Shown: in pieces, positions 25,740 through 35,291 of the stretch | Numbering within the stretch: the stretch's first letter is position 1 | How the letters are laid out: the number at the start of each line of letters is the position of its first letter | DNA from: Verrucomicrobia bacterium SCGC AAA164-M04 | GTDB lineage: Bacteria > Verrucomicrobiota > Verrucomicrobiae > Verrucomicrobiales > Akkermansiaceae | DNA: 42,558 bases | Assembly (NCBI GenBank): GCA_000383735.1 | Contig: KB912119.1 | Span: forward strand, 1 to 42,558 | Reading direction: 5' to 3' | Notes under the pieces: model-generated | Told to the model about the DNA's origin: nothing | Seen by the model: only the letters and a program-made list of their open reading frames with translations | The model's database searches: none | Program-made: the position numbers and the translations under genes

Positions 25740-27281
25740 TCAGCCTAAGAATGGCAATCTACTAATTAACCTAGTAACTCGATGCCCTGGCCCTAAGAAA
25801 TCTAACAAGGTTCGTAAACTAAAGATCGTTCCTACTGCGAGTATAACCACAGCAATACTGGTATTCCAAAATTTCGGCAACGCATAAACTGATACAAAGC
25901 TTATTGCGATTAGGAGGAAAGCGCGGATAAAAAGAAGTAAACTTTTCCACTGGTAACTAAAATTAATCATGCGGGAAGTTAACGGATACATAAGACAAAA
26001 ATAGATCATATAATTGAGAGGCCATGCAATCGCCGCTCCACGTAAGCCCCATTCCTTGACTAAAAATATTACGAGTAAAACACGTGTTATGTTTATCACT
26101 GTTTCAATCACCGCGAAATGGCTCTTCGCCCCCTTTGCAAGAAACACAAAACCTAGGGGCCAAGTGATAATGCGGCCAAAGACACCTAATAATAAGAAGG
26201 GTAAGAGCTTAGCAGCCTCTATAAAATCTGCAGAGTATAGCAGCGTTATCACCCAAGGCGCAAAAGCAAGAGTTCCTAAAATACCAGGAAGTGCCAATAG
26301 AACACCAATTACAGTTTGCTCATTAATGAGATGTACCATCTCAGGATGATCGGATTGCGACGCCGTCAGTCGTGGATAAAAATCAGCGCTCATCGCATTC
26401 AGAATAAAGCCCGCAAACAAGCCAGAAGTCGCCCACGCCGCCTGATAAATTCCGACAGAATTCATCCCAAGCTCACGGAGAATGAAAGAGGTTATAAATA
26501 GGTCAACTAAGGTAACCAAAAGCAGTGCCCACATAAAGGCCAAGCCCAATCCAAGCAAGGGCTTCGCTTCAGCAAAAACCTCCTTTAAACTTAGCTGAGT
26601 AGCGACCAATTCAATTTTTTGTGAGAAATACCAATTTAGGCAAAGGTTGCAAAATGCAGTCAGAATTAAAACCGGCAAAATCCCATCGTGTCCCAACCAC
26701 GTATAGAGCCCCAGCGCCAATACGGTACTCAATAAAGAAGAAAGAACTTGAATCTTTCCCAAATCCGTAATCCGCCGAAATCCTTGAATTAACGCTTTTT
26801 GTCCACCAGCGATAACCGAAAAACAAACTGCAATTCCCAACAAACCAACACTCAGCGTTTGGGTCTGATCCTCAAACACCCAAAGGCTCAGCGGTCGCGC
26901 GAGCGTAGTTGCAACTAAAGCGCCCAATAGCCCTAAAACGAGACTTACAGAGCGTATTGTATACGCGGCTCGTGCGGTTGTTTCTGAGCCAGCATCTCCC
27001 TCAGACTTAGCAATCTCACGAACGCCGCTGAAAGAAACACCCGCACCCGCGAGAGTAGACAAAGACTGTTGTAAATTTTTATAGAGCCCTAATAGCCCAA
27101 TACCTGTCGGCCCAAGTAAAACCGCCACAGCTTTCACACGCAAGAGGCTGATTACATAGTTGAACACCTCTGCACCGCCAACTATCGACGACGACTTCAA
27201 GATCGATCCATATGATTTCTCACGATCTTCCGTCGACTCGCTTGGCGGGCAAGCTTCAACATCTGTATTCGGCTTAGACAA
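25740..27281 (-). CDS. wzx: Wzx-type polysaccharide flippase
   Basis: 513 residues with about 12-14 membrane segments after a short charged N-terminus. The first conserved block ([40 protein letters not shown]) is the signature opening of O-antigen translocases of the WzxE/MOP-flippase group. Further blocks are [11 protein letters not shown] and later [16 protein letters not shown]. It should flip undecaprenyl-linked repeat units to the periplasm for the Wzy-like polymerase at 21949. Its start overlaps the aminotransferase stop by eight bases. In other clusters Fuc3NAc genes are commonly adjacent to this flippase type. Confidence 0.9.
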   Translation of the reverse strand: MSKPNTDVEACPPSESTEDREKSYGSILKSSSIVGGAEVFNYVISLLRVKAVAVLLGPTGIGLLGLYKNLQQSLSTLAGAGVSFSGVREIAKSEGDAGSETTARAAYTIRSVSLVLGLLGALVATTLARPLSLWVFEDQTQTLSVGLLGIAVCFSVIAGGQKALIQGFRRITDLGKIQVLSSLLSTVLALGLYTWLGHDGILPVLILTAFCNLCLNWYFSQKIELVATQLSLKEVFAEAKPLLGLGLAFMWALLLVTLVDLFITSFILRELGMNSVGIYQAAWATSGLFAGFILNAMSADFYPRLTASQSDHPEMVHLINEQTVIGVLLALPGILGTLAFAPWVITLLYSADFIEAAKLLPFLLLGVFGRIITWPLGFVFLAKGAKSHFAVIETVINITRVLLVIFLVKEWGLRGAAIAWPLNYMIYFCLMYPLTSRMINFSYQWKSLLLFIRAFLLIAISFVSVYALPKFWNTSIAVVILAVGTIFSLRTLLDFLGPGHRVTRLISRLPFLG

Positions 27282-28395
27282 GTGATTTATTTATCGTCTC
27301 AACGACTCGTCGAGTAGAATCATCATCCATTGCTGGACTGATCGGGAGGCTTAAAACCTCTTGGTGGATGATCTCAGTCAGCGGTAAAGTCAGCCCGTGT
27401 AGCTCAGGATAGCCCTTTTGTTGATGAGGAGGTACTGGGTAATGAATTACTGTTTGTATTCCTTGCTCAGCGAGTCGCGCAGCAATCACATCGCGATTCG
27501 GATGACGTATCACGAAAAGATGCCAGACTGGTTTTCCATAATCAGCGACATGAGGTAATTTAAGACCAGACGTGTCTGATTTTAGATCTGAAAGATAATC
27601 CTCAGCGACTTGGCGACGTTTTTCCGTATCAACATCAAGATTTTTCAACTTCACTCTAAGGACAGCAGCTTGAAGCTCATCTAAGCGACTATTCATGCCC
27701 TTATATCTATTATAGTATTTCTCAAGCGATCCGTAATTACGTAATGCCGTAACAACTTCTGCTAACGCGCTGTCACTCGTGATAACAGCGCCGCCATCTC
27801 CAAGTGCTCCAAGATTTTTCCCTGGGTAAAAACTAAAACCGGCCGCATTCCCGAGCGAACCGGCTCGGCGCCCCTTGTAGGTCGCGCCATGAGCTTGCGC
27901 CGCATCCTCAATGACCTTAAGGTCATGTTTTTTTGCCAACTCATTGATTGAGTCCATATCCGCACACTGCCCGTAAAGGTGCACTACCATAATTGCCTTC
28001 GTGCGCTTGGTGATAGCTTCTTCTATTAAAGTAGGATCGATATTGTAGGTCTGTTCATCCGGCTCCACAAGAATGGGCGTAAGACCACTCCGAGATATCG
28101 CAAGAATGGAAGCAACATAAGTATTGGCCGGAACGATTATCTCATCACCTTCCTCTATGAGCCCTAATTCGCGGTAGCCCATCAGGATAAGAATGAGGGC
28201 ATCCAGTCCGCTTGCCACTCCAAGACAGTGCTTCGCCTGACAGTATTCAGCAAACTCCTGCTCGAAAGCAGCGCCCTCTTTCCCCAGCAAATACCAGCCA
28301 GAATCTAAGACGCGCTGAATCGCGTCGTCAATTTCTGGACGGTATGCCTCGTTGACCGCCTTAAGATCAAGAAACTTGATTACTTCTTTTTCCAT
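27274..28395 (-). CDS. fdtB: dTDP-3-amino-3,6-dideoxyhexose aminotransferase (FdtB/QdtB-like)
   Basis: 373 residues, PLP-dependent DegT family. Blocks: [26 protein letters not shown] ([16 protein letters not shown]), [47 protein letters not shown] and the Schiff-base region [17 protein letters not shown] (Lys of PGKN). It aminates C3 of a dTDP-3-keto-6-deoxyhexose supplied by the isomerase encoded just upstream, whose gene it overlaps by 16 bases. The sugar is Fuc3N if that isomerase makes the galacto product and Qui3N if the gluco; sequence alone does not decide. Confidence 0.88.
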   Translation of the reverse strand: MEKEVIKFLDLKAVNEAYRPEIDDAIQRVLDSGWYLLGKEGAAFEQEFAEYCQAKHCLGVASGLDALILILMGYRELGLIEEGDEIIVPANTYVASILAISRSGLTPILVEPDEQTYNIDPTLIEEAITKRTKAIMVVHLYGQCADMDSINELAKKHDLKVIEDAAQAHGATYKGRRAGSLGNAAGFSFYPGKNLGALGDGGAVITSDSALAEVVTALRNYGSLEKYYNRYKGMNSRLDELQAAVLRVKLKNLDVDTEKRRQVAEDYLSDLKSDTSGLKLPHVADYGKPVWHLFVIRHPNRDVIAARLAEQGIQTVIHYPVPPHQQKGYPELHGLTLPLTEIIHQEVLSLPISPAMDDDSTRRVVETINKSLV

Positions 28396-28778
28396 TCTAA
28401 AAATTCGTCGTAACTGCGAATATAGTCAGATTCATCGTAGTGCCGATCAGCCAGAACAAGTAAAACGCAGTCTGGTGTAAAATTGCACATAACTCTCCAA
28501 AACCCGGGACCTATATAAAGCCCTTTGGTTGAACGATCGAGCAGAACACTTTTCTGCTCCTCGCCGTCGTCGAGAATTATTTCACAAGAGCCCGTCACCG
28601 CGACCGCAATTTGCTGAAGATCTTTGTGAGCGTGAAAGCCACGTTCCACGCCTTCCTTAGTGCCAAAAATATAATAAACTCGCCGTATCGGAAAAGGAAT
28701 TCCGATATCAGATTCTATGGCAACCAAGCTGCCCCGAGCATCACCGAGCGGTTCGAAATTTATTATTGTCGGCTTCAT
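28380..28778 (-). CDS. fdtA: dTDP-4-keto-6-deoxyglucose 3,4-ketoisomerase (FdtA/QdtA)
   Basis: 132 residues, a compact cupin of the WxcM/FdtA family at the usual length. Start [22 protein letters not shown] is characteristic, followed by [14 protein letters not shown], the histidine-bearing [12 protein letters not shown], and [29 protein letters not shown]. It moves the keto group of the RmlB product from C4 to C3. Overlaps its upstream neighbour by four bases and downstream fdtB by 16. FdtA and QdtA differ in the stereochemistry at C4 and cannot be told apart here. Confidence 0.9.
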   Translation of the reverse strand: MKPTIINFEPLGDARGSLVAIESDIGIPFPIRRVYYIFGTKEGVERGFHAHKDLQQIAVAVTGSCEIILDDGEEQKSVLLDRSTKGLYIGPGFWRVMCNFTPDCVLLVLADRHYDESDYIRSYDEFLEWKKK

Positions 28779-29239
28779 TTTTTAATTTCTTGAGCCGGAT
28801 TACCGACGACTGTCGTCCCCGCCAAAACACTTTTAGTAACGACAGCACCTGCTCCGACCATCGCTCCCACCCCAATCTCAACACCAGGAAGTATTGTAGC
28901 ATTCGCCCCAATTGAAGCCCCCTTACGAATAATGGTCGGGGTAAATTCGTCCGGGTATTGCTTGGAGCGTGGACGCATATCATTAGTGAAAGTCACATTG
29001 GGGCCGATAAATACGTCGTCCTCAATTTGAAGGCCATCCCATAATTGAACTCCGCACTTCACGGTGACTCGATGACCAATCGTAACATTGTTTTCGATGA
29101 AACAATGAGAGCAGATATTACAGTAACTTCCGATCTTCGCCCCAGGCAAAACTACACAAAACTGCCAAATTGAGGTGCCTTCTCCAATATTTTTGGACTG
29201 GACATCAGTCATAGGATGAATTTTTTTATTTTTACTCAC
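28775..29239 (-). CDS. fdtC: Left-handed beta-helix sugar N-acetyltransferase (FdtC/WbpD-like)
   Basis: 154 residues of hexapeptide repeats ([63 protein letters not shown]). [10 protein letters not shown] loop, typical of acetyltransferases acting on nucleotide 3-amino sugars, interrupts the helix. It should transfer acetyl from acetyl-CoA to the 3-amino group made by fdtB. Its neighbours favour FdtC/QdtC. WbpD, which makes the matching step for the WbpE product, is the alternative, and one enzyme could conceivably serve both because no second copy is in the window. Confidence 0.85.
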   Translation of the reverse strand: MSKNKKIHPMTDVQSKNIGEGTSIWQFCVVLPGAKIGSYCNICSHCFIENNVTIGHRVTVKCGVQLWDGLQIEDDVFIGPNVTFTNDMRPRSKQYPDEFTPTIIRKGASIGANATILPGVEIGVGAMVGAGAVVTKSVLAGTTVVGNPAQEIKK

Positions 29240-30100
29240 TTATCCTGCAACTCGTTTCAAATAAGCCCCATATCCAGATTTCTTCAATTTCCGCGCCAAA
29301 GCAAGAAGTTGCTCCCGATCAATAAAATTGGAGTAGTAAGCGACCTCCTCGATACAACCTATTTTAGTGTCCTGCCTCTCTTCAATCACACGGACAAAAG
29401 TCGATGCCTCATTCAGCGACGCAAAAGTGCCGGTGTCCAGCCAGGCAATACCACGATTGAAGACGCCGACTTTTAGTTTCTGGCGTTCGAGATACACTTG
29501 ATTCACAGTGGTAATTTCATATTCCCCGCGAGCAGAGGGCTCGATGGTTTCGGCGATTTCCACCACGTCATTATCGTAGAAATACAGGCCAGGCACCGCA
29601 TAATTTGACTTCGGCTCTGCGGGCTTCTCTTCGATAGAAATCGCCTGCCTCTTCTCATCGAACTCGACCACCCCATAACGTTCGGGGTCATGGACTGGGG
29701 CGGCAAACACCATAGCACCATCTGGATCAGTATGACGACGCACTAACTCACCAAAGCCAGAACCATAGAAAATATTATCGCCTAGTACGAGTGCCACTTT
29801 ATCGTCACCAATAAATTCTTTACCTAGAACAAATGCCTGTGCCAAACCATTCGGCACTTCCTGCACCATATATTCAAAACGGCACCCAAGCCCAGAGCCA
29901 TCGCCCAGCAAACGTTTAAACGCTGCCTGATCTTCGGGTGTGGTAATGATCAAAATCTCATTGATTCCAGCAATCATCAGCACCGACAGCGGGTAATAAA
30001 TCATCGGCTTATCGTAGATCGGCATGAGCTGCTTAGATACAGCAAGTGTAATTGGGTGGAGACGAGAGCCAGCACCACCGGCGAGTATTATTCCTTTCAT
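29240..30100 (-). CDS. rmlA: Glucose-1-phosphate thymidylyltransferase
   Basis: 286 residues, standard RmlA length. Forms dTDP-glucose from dTTP and glucose-1-phosphate. N-terminal nucleotide-binding [16 protein letters not shown], then [56 protein letters not shown] and [14 protein letters not shown]. Directly adjacent to the acetyltransferase with no spacer; 269 bases separate it from rmlB upstream. With rmlB it feeds the 3-acetamido-3,6-dideoxyhexose branch; rmlC and rmlD are absent, so rhamnose is not made by genes in view. Confidence 0.96.
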   Translation of the reverse strand: MKGIILAGGAGSRLHPITLAVSKQLMPIYDKPMIYYPLSVLMIAGINEILIITTPEDQAAFKRLLGDGSGLGCRFEYMVQEVPNGLAQAFVLGKEFIGDDKVALVLGDNIFYGSGFGELVRRHTDPDGAMVFAAPVHDPERYGVVEFDEKRQAISIEEKPAEPKSNYAVPGLYFYDNDVVEIAETIEPSARGEYEITTVNQVYLERQKLKVGVFNRGIAWLDTGTFASLNEASTFVRVIEERQDTKIGCIEEVAYYSNFIDREQLLALARKLKKSGYGAYLKRVAG

Positions 30101-30341
30101 GCGAAATTTCGTTAAAATTTTTGGTCCGAATTTAGAGCTCCGCTTAATTCGAGGAGGTAGTTTAAAATTTTAGTTGAGCGCTTTGTGCTCAGCCCATCAA
30201 GTTGATTAACATCTTCTGCAGTCAAAATCTAAATTCTTTATTTTAGCACAGGGCCCACTTAAACAACTTATACGGTTAGCGAAATAACATTTTTGTTGTT
30301 CGACCGGAGCACTTTACCACTCAGTCCGAGTAAAGAGTTTT

Positions 30342-30369
30342 TTCGACTCCGCTAGGCTAAGAAGTCGAA
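30342..30369. repeat. Seven-base-pair hairpin directly after rmlB
   Basis: TTCGACT at 30342-30348 pairs with AGTCGAA at 30363-30369 across a 14-base loop. It starts at the base after the rmlB stop. On the minus strand it is followed by A, not T, residues, so it does not look like an intrinsic terminator. It may protect the transcript or be chance. Confidence 0.4.
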
Positions 30370-31518
30370 CTATTCTGTCCCTAATCGCTCCAACTTGTAA
30401 TCCCCACTTAAAATACGGTCGGTCCACTCTCGGTTCTCTAAATACCATTGGACGGTTTTGCGGAAGCCGCTCTTAAAGTCTTCTTTTGGCTCCCAGCCAA
30501 GTTCGTCGCGGATTTTTGTTGGATCGATTGCATAGCGCATGTCGTGCCCCGGACGGTCGGTTACAAAAGTAATCAGATCTTGGAAAGATTTGGATCCAAG
30601 ATTGCTCATGGTTGGCGTCGAGGCTTGCTGCTTTGCAGACGACACGGAGATCGTTCCTCCCGAAGCGAGCTCGTCCATAAGGGAGCACAATGTGCGGACG
30701 AGTTCGATATTTTGCCGCTCGTTATTGCCGCCGATATTGTAGGTTTCGCCAACGCGGCCTTTGGTTACGACGGTGTAGAGAGCTTCGGCGTGGTCAGCGA
30801 CATATAGCCAGTCGCGAATGTTTTCACCTTTACCATACACAGGAATAGGCTCACCACGTAAGCATTTCAAAATCACGACGGGGATCAATTTTTCGGGGAA
30901 TTGATACGGGCCGTAGTTATTGGAACAGTTAGTCACGAGGACCGGAAGACCGTAAGTATCGGCCCACGCACGAGCGAGGTGATCAGAGGCCGCCTTCGAC
31001 GCAGAATACGGAGAGTGTGGATCGTATGGAGTGGTTTCAGAAAAGCCTAGCGCATCGGGCGCGAGTGAGCCATAGACCTCGTCGGTGGAAACGTGCAAAA
31101 ATCGGAACGATTTTTGAGTAGGAAGGTTCGAAGGATCATCCACTTTTTTACTAGCTATTCGGGACAAGCTACGCCAATAACCAAGTGCTGCCTGCAGCAA
31201 ATTAAAAGTGCCAAGAATGTTGGTTTGAATGAATTCACCTGGTCCGTCGATTGAACGATCGACATGACTCTCAGCGGCGAGGTGCATAACGACGTCTGGC
31301 TTGTACTTCGCGAAGACTGCGCTAAGTGCGGCGGCATCGCAGAGGTCGACTTTCTCGAAAGTGTAATTCGGATTATCTTCAAGATCGGCAAGTGACTCGG
31401 CGTTGCCGGCATAAGTCAGCTTATCTAGGTTGATGACGGATTCGCCTTTTTCTTCAACGAGTAGACGAACGAGATTGGATCCGATAAAGCCAGATCCACC
31501 AGTGACTAGAAAACGCAT
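30370..31518 (-). CDS. rmlB: dTDP-glucose 4,6-dehydratase
   Basis: 382 residues. Short-chain dehydrogenase fold: NAD site [12 protein letters not shown] at 7-18, catalytic STDEVYG (D146, E147), and Y171-S-A-S-K175. [15 protein letters not shown] and [11 protein letters not shown] follow standard RmlB. It is longer than the usual 350-360 residues because of an insertion of about 20 residues, rich in Ser/Gln/Thr, between the DELA segment (near 284) and the conserved [18 protein letters not shown] smaller extension lies near residues 116-137. Product dTDP-4-keto-6-deoxyglucose feeds FdtA. 238 bases separate it from cysN and may carry a promoter. Confidence 0.95.
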   Translation of the reverse strand: MRFLVTGGSGFIGSNLVRLLVEEKGESVINLDKLTYAGNAESLADLEDNPNYTFEKVDLCDAAALSAVFAKYKPDVVMHLAAESHVDRSIDGPGEFIQTNILGTFNLLQAALGYWRSLSRIASKKVDDPSNLPTQKSFRFLHVSTDEVYGSLAPDALGFSETTPYDPHSPYSASKAASDHLARAWADTYGLPVLVTNCSNNYGPYQFPEKLIPVVILKCLRGEPIPVYGKGENIRDWLYVADHAEALYTVVTKGRVGETYNIGGNNERQNIELVRTLCSLMDELASGGTISVSSAKQQASTPTMSNLGSKSFQDLITFVTDRPGHDMRYAIDPTKIRDELGWEPKEDFKSGFRKTVQWYLENREWTDRILSGDYKLERLGTE

Positions 31519-31706
31519 GATAAAACTTTTACGAGTTGAAAATTTTTGGCAACAGAATGTGACCTCTATCTGAAAAATAAGACCTAAATAATACGACGTT
31601 TATCGTTTAGAAGAATTAAAAACGAAAAACAAGATTGGTCTATCCTTGGTTTTTCCTCAGTAGAGGTTTTGTGTATGCTAAAAATCATCAAAATTTTCCG
31701 CATATT

Positions 31707-31747
31707 GAAGGTCACAATAAAAATTAATAATTTTCCACAAGACCTTC
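31707..31747. repeat. Long hairpin after cysN
   Basis: GAAGGTC at 31707-31713 is the inverse of GACCTTC at 31741-31747. A smaller inner stem (AAAATT with AATTTT) lies within the 27-base interval. It lies 10 bases downstream of the cysN stop on the minus strand. There is no following T-run on that strand, so intrinsic termination is doubtful. Confidence 0.45.
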
Positions 31748-31756
31748 CAAGTTTAT

Positions 31757-33001
31757 CTAAACAATCATTCCCGCAGCGACCGTCTCATTGGTTCCCGGAT
31801 CAATGAGAATGAATGATCCAGTCTGACGATTGTTATTATACGAATCATAACATAAGGGAGCTGCCGTTCTCAGCGAAATTCGACCAATCTCATTGAGTGA
31901 AAATGACGAGGAATCCTCTTCTTTGCGTAAGGTGTTGATGTCCACTTTATAACTCATCTTTTGCACAATCGCTTTAGTCTCCCGCGTGGTGTGCCGGATG
32001 ATGAGTTTCGCACGCTGATTTAAATTCTGATTTGAAAACCAGCAGATCATCGCTTCTAAATTTTGACTTTGCTTGGGTGGGTTGTTCGCCTTCACCAACA
32101 TGTCACCCCGTGAAATATCAATTTCATCTTCGAGAGTTATGGTAATCGACTGAGGTGCAAAAGCCTCTTCCATCTCTTCACCGTCTTGAAACACTTCTTT
32201 GACTCGACTACTAAAGCCAGATGGCAATACGGTGACGTCATCCCCTGGTCGAAAAACACCTCCAGCAACCCGACCTGCAAAGCCCCGGAAATCATGAAAT
32301 TTATCGCTCTGTGGACGGATCACCCATTGCACCGGAAATCGAGCTTGGACATGATTTTCATCTCCCCCGACATACACATTTTCAAGATGATAAAGGAGGC
32401 TACTTCCCTCAAACCAAGACATCTTCTCAGACTTCTCAACAACATTGTCACCGTTGAGTGCTGAAATCGGGATTGGGGTAATGTCCACCAAGTTGTCGAG
32501 ACGCGAGGCAAACGATTGATAGTCTTTTACGATCTCATCATAGACCCCTTGGTCGTAATCGACGAGGTCCATCTTATTGACCGCAACGACGACATGTTTG
32601 ATGCTTAACAAATTCGCAATGAATGAATGCCGTTTTGTTTGTTCAATGACACCTTTACGGGCATCAATCAAGATGATCGCAAGGTTGGCAGTTGAAGCCC
32701 CAGTCACCATGTTTCGGGTGTATTGGATATGACCGGGAGTGTCCGCGATGATAAACTTTCGTTTAGGAGTGGCGAAGTAACGATAAGCGACGTCAATCGT
32801 AATTCCCTGTTCACGCTCAGCTTTGAGTCCGTCTGTAAGCAAGGCAAGGTTGACGTTTTCATCTCCTTTTTTTCGGGAAGATTCCTCGATCGCTTCTAGT
32901 TGATCTTCAAAGATTGACTTGGAGTCATAGAGTAATCGTCCAATCAAGGTGGACTTGCCGTCATCCACAGAGCCAGCGGTCGTAAAGCGGAGGAGATCCA
33001 T
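31757..33001 (-). CDS. cysN: Sulfate adenylyltransferase subunit 1 (GTPase)
   Basis: 414 residues, somewhat shorter than Escherichia coli CysN (475) at the N-terminus but complete. EF-Tu-like GTPase: GSVDDGKSTLIGRLLYDS (P-loop), LKAEREQGITIDVAYRYF (switch I), ADTPGHIQYTRNMVTGAS (G3), VAVNKMDLVDY (G4), then two beta-barrel domains (VQWVIRP, ISRGDMLVKANN, and an end of IDPGTNETVAAGMIV). With CysD it forms ATP sulfurylase, making APS from sulfate and ATP with GTP hydrolysis. An unrelated gene lies between it and cysD, which is unusual for this pair. Confidence 0.95.
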   Translation of the reverse strand: MDLLRFTTAGSVDDGKSTLIGRLLYDSKSIFEDQLEAIEESSRKKGDENVNLALLTDGLKAEREQGITIDVAYRYFATPKRKFIIADTPGHIQYTRNMVTGASTANLAIILIDARKGVIEQTKRHSFIANLLSIKHVVVAVNKMDLVDYDQGVYDEIVKDYQSFASRLDNLVDITPIPISALNGDNVVEKSEKMSWFEGSSLLYHLENVYVGGDENHVQARFPVQWVIRPQSDKFHDFRGFAGRVAGGVFRPGDDVTVLPSGFSSRVKEVFQDGEEMEEAFAPQSITITLEDEIDISRGDMLVKANNPPKQSQNLEAMICWFSNQNLNQRAKLIIRHTTRETKAIVQKMSYKVDINTLRKEEDSSSFSLNEIGRISLRTAAPLCYDSYNNNRQTGSFILIDPGTNETVAAGMIV

Positions 33002-33024
33002 AAGTAGTAATCGAAAAATTAAAG

Positions 33025-34320
33025 TTAAAGGCCTTCCACAAGAACTCCATTTGTTACGAGGAGCCTTTGTCTCGAAGGATTTTTTTCAGCAATGATTGCT
33101 TCTCCTGAATCGCCATATTGCTCGACGATGTGAGCCGAAAACTTGATGAACTCAATTCGGAGATTCTTCAGGACAACTTTGTCGCCCCAGGCTCTATTGA
33201 TGTCAGAGAGCTTGAATCCGGAAAAGTGAATCCGGAAAAGTGGCAAAATCGACCCTCCAGCACCTTCCCTAATCACGGTTTCCCAATTCCCTGACCCGAT
33301 AATTTCCTCCCCAACAATAGTGCCCGTTGAATTTCCATGTTTAAAAAAGAGGCCCGAAAGAGTGTTATTTTCTTTAGGAACTTTGAGTTCTCCAATGATG
33401 CGATAGGTCGCAGGTGAGGATAGAGTCCCGAGGAGGTTTGAAAACCCAAGATAGGCATTTTTTGAGCCGTTCCGGATTTTATAAATTGTTCCCTCGTCTT
33501 TTTTGAAACTGACATCGACTCCAATCACTTCGTCTGGAGTTAACTTTCCATCTTCCGGAGTGTAATCTAGGGCAATATGTCGTTCTGTAGTCTCAGCTCC
33601 TATCCCGACAAATTCACCTAATGTTCGAGCACTTGTCCTTCCTTTTTCCCGCTTGCCACCCGTTTTCTCAACCACATTTTCAACCGGACTTTTTAAGCTA
33701 ATCTTACCCTCACTATCATACCTAACCAGAACTTCCAGATCATCACCATTTCTTCGGACGATAAACCCAGCGCGGGATCTTCCGCTCTGCATCACTCTGG
33801 AAGGTAGCTCACGTGCGTTGGCAAGCTCTGGATCTTCTTGGATCCTTTTGAGAAGCACCTGAGCTCCTTGGGCTTCTTCAAGGTTCCCGGATTTCGTAAG
33901 ACTCACTATTTTTGCCCTAAGGGCTTTTTCCATTTTATCGGCCAGCCTTACTGTTTTTAGCGCCCAATCTTTTTCAATCCCAAATCGAGCCTTCAAGTAA
34001 GTCCCTCTTGGGCCTTGGAGAATTTTAGAAGCGGCCTGAGGAACAGGAGGCATTGGCCAAGTTTTTTCTTCAATCAAGACCCCCTCATTCTTAATAGCGA
34101 CTGCTTTATCCAAGGTTCCCTGTTTTTGGGCCTGTTTCTGCAATTTAGATAAAGCAGTTAGATAACGTTGATTCAATGTTCCAAGCTGTTCGTCGCGGCC
34201 CTCATTTGTCTCAAGGACAGCCGCTTCATAAGAAAACTGCAAATCTTCAACACTCAATGCCGGAAGCCAAACCGTCATTGAAGCGAACATCATGGTTAAA
34301 AGGTGGATAGGATATCTCAT
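33025..34320 (-). CDS. Exported protein of unknown function between cysD and cysN
   Basis: 431 residues from the ATG at 34320, four bases after cysD ends. A longer frame to 34545 would run antisense-free through cysD with a very basic, unnatural N-terminus and is rejected. A signal peptide (MRYPIHLLTMMFASMTVWLPALS) precedes an alpha-helical segment of about 100 residues (LQFSYEAAVLETNEGRDEQL, YLTALSKLQKQAQKQGTLDKA). From general knowledge that pattern is common in secreted Verrucomicrobiota and Planctomycetota proteins. A second helical pair follows, then a basic linker and a C-terminal beta-rich domain of about 190 residues (GEFVGIGAETTERHIALDY to LKNLRIEFIKFSAH). No catalytic motif recognised. 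Its place between the subunits of a cytoplasmic complex suggests co-regulation with polysaccharide export or sulfation rather than a role in ATP sulfurylase. Confidence 0.65.
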   Translation of the reverse strand: MRYPIHLLTMMFASMTVWLPALSVEDLQFSYEAAVLETNEGRDEQLGTLNQRYLTALSKLQKQAQKQGTLDKAVAIKNEGVLIEEKTWPMPPVPQAASKILQGPRGTYLKARFGIEKDWALKTVRLADKMEKALRAKIVSLTKSGNLEEAQGAQVLLKRIQEDPELANARELPSRVMQSGRSRAGFIVRRNGDDLEVLVRYDSEGKISLKSPVENVVEKTGGKREKGRTSARTLGEFVGIGAETTERHIALDYTPEDGKLTPDEVIGVDVSFKKDEGTIYKIRNGSKNAYLGFSNLLGTLSSPATYRIIGELKVPKENNTLSGLFFKHGNSTGTIVGEEIIGSGNWETVIREGAGGSILPLFRIHFSGFKLSDINRAWGDKVVLKNLRIEFIKFSAHIVEQYGDSGEAIIAEKNPSRQRLLVTNGVLVEGL

Positions 34321-34324
34321 ATTT

Positions 34325-35230
34325 TTAAAAGTAGCCTTCTTTCTTTCGGTCTTCCATCGCTGTTTCAGATCGCTTGTCATCTGCACGATTGCCACGCTCG
34401 GTCTGACGCGCCGCAGCGACCTCTTCAATAATCTTCTCCATCGTGTCTGCGCTGCTTTCAACCGCCCCAGTAATCGTAGCATCTCCCATCGTCCTAAAAC
34501 GAATCTTCTTAACCTCAACTGTTTCACCCTCACGCGGCTGAACAAATTCCGAAACCGACAAGATCACTCCATTTCGTTTCACTGTTTCGCGCTCATGAGC
34601 ATAGTAAAGGCTTGGCAATTCGATTCCTTCACGATGCATATACATCCAAACATCCATCTCGGTAAAGTTGGACAAGGGGAAGACCCTAAAGTGCTCTCCG
34701 GATTGCTTACGCCCATTAAAAAGATTCCAAAGCTCAGGACGCTGATTTTTAGGATCCCACTCTCCAAAGTCATTTCTATGGGAAAAGAAACGCTCTTTGG
34801 CCCTCGCTTTCTCCTCATCGCGACGGCCGCCGCCGAGAACCGCATCATACTGTTGCTCCTCGATTGTTTCGAGAAGAGTCACTGTCTGAAGCTTATTGCG
34901 CGAGGCATTAGCACCTGTCTCTTCCACTGCTGTTCCCTTATCAATCGAGTCTTGGACTGAACCCACAAATAATCGTGCTCCTATTTTCTCTGCGTAGGCA
35001 TCACGGAACGCAATGGTCTCCGGAAAATTATGCCCAGTATCAACGTGAACGAGAGGGAAGGGAATCCGCGCCGGATAAAAGGCCTTCCGCGCTAGGTGAG
35101 CCATCACAATGGAATCTTTACCAGCCGAGAAAAGAAGGCCCGGATTCTCAAATTGCGCCGCTGTCTCACGGAGAATAAAAATCGCCTCTGCTTCCAATTG
35201 GTTGAGATGACTTAGATTGTAATTAGACAT
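34325..35230 (-). CDS. cysD: Sulfate adenylyltransferase subunit 2
   Basis: 301 residues, usual length. ATP-pyrophosphatase fold with the PP-loop LLFSAGKDSIVMAHLA, then PFPLVHVDTGHNFPETIAFRD, GGGRRDEEKARAKERFFSHR, NPKNQRPELWNLFNG-type block (DPKNQRPELWNLFNGR), FPLSNFTEMDVWMYM, and the C-terminal RFRTMGDATITGAVES and GNRADDK. Catalytic subunit of ATP sulfurylase with CysN. It lies 61 bases downstream of cysC. Confidence 0.96.
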   Translation of the reverse strand: MSNYNLSHLNQLEAEAIFILRETAAQFENPGLLFSAGKDSIVMAHLARKAFYPARIPFPLVHVDTGHNFPETIAFRDAYAEKIGARLFVGSVQDSIDKGTAVEETGANASRNKLQTVTLLETIEEQQYDAVLGGGRRDEEKARAKERFFSHRNDFGEWDPKNQRPELWNLFNGRKQSGEHFRVFPLSNFTEMDVWMYMHREGIELPSLYYAHERETVKRNGVILSVSEFVQPREGETVEVKKIRFRTMGDATITGAVESSADTMEKIIEEVAAARQTERGNRADDKRSETAMEDRKKEGYF

Positions 35231-35291
35231 TTGTTAACTAAGTTTGTCAGATTAATCAGGTTTAAGGCCCTGAGGTGGCTTTATGGTCAGT

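Noticed and set aside
30342..30369. Intrinsic terminator after rmlB
   Set aside because: The hairpin is followed by A residues, not T, on the coding strand; kept only as a hairpin.
34321..34545. N-terminal extension of the exported protein between cysD and cysN
   Set aside because: It overlaps the end of cysD, is extremely basic, and lies ahead of a clear signal peptide beginning at 34320.
34292..34960. Plus-strand open frame of 222 codons
   Set aside because: Antisense to cysD, which is strongly conserved; no family resemblance.
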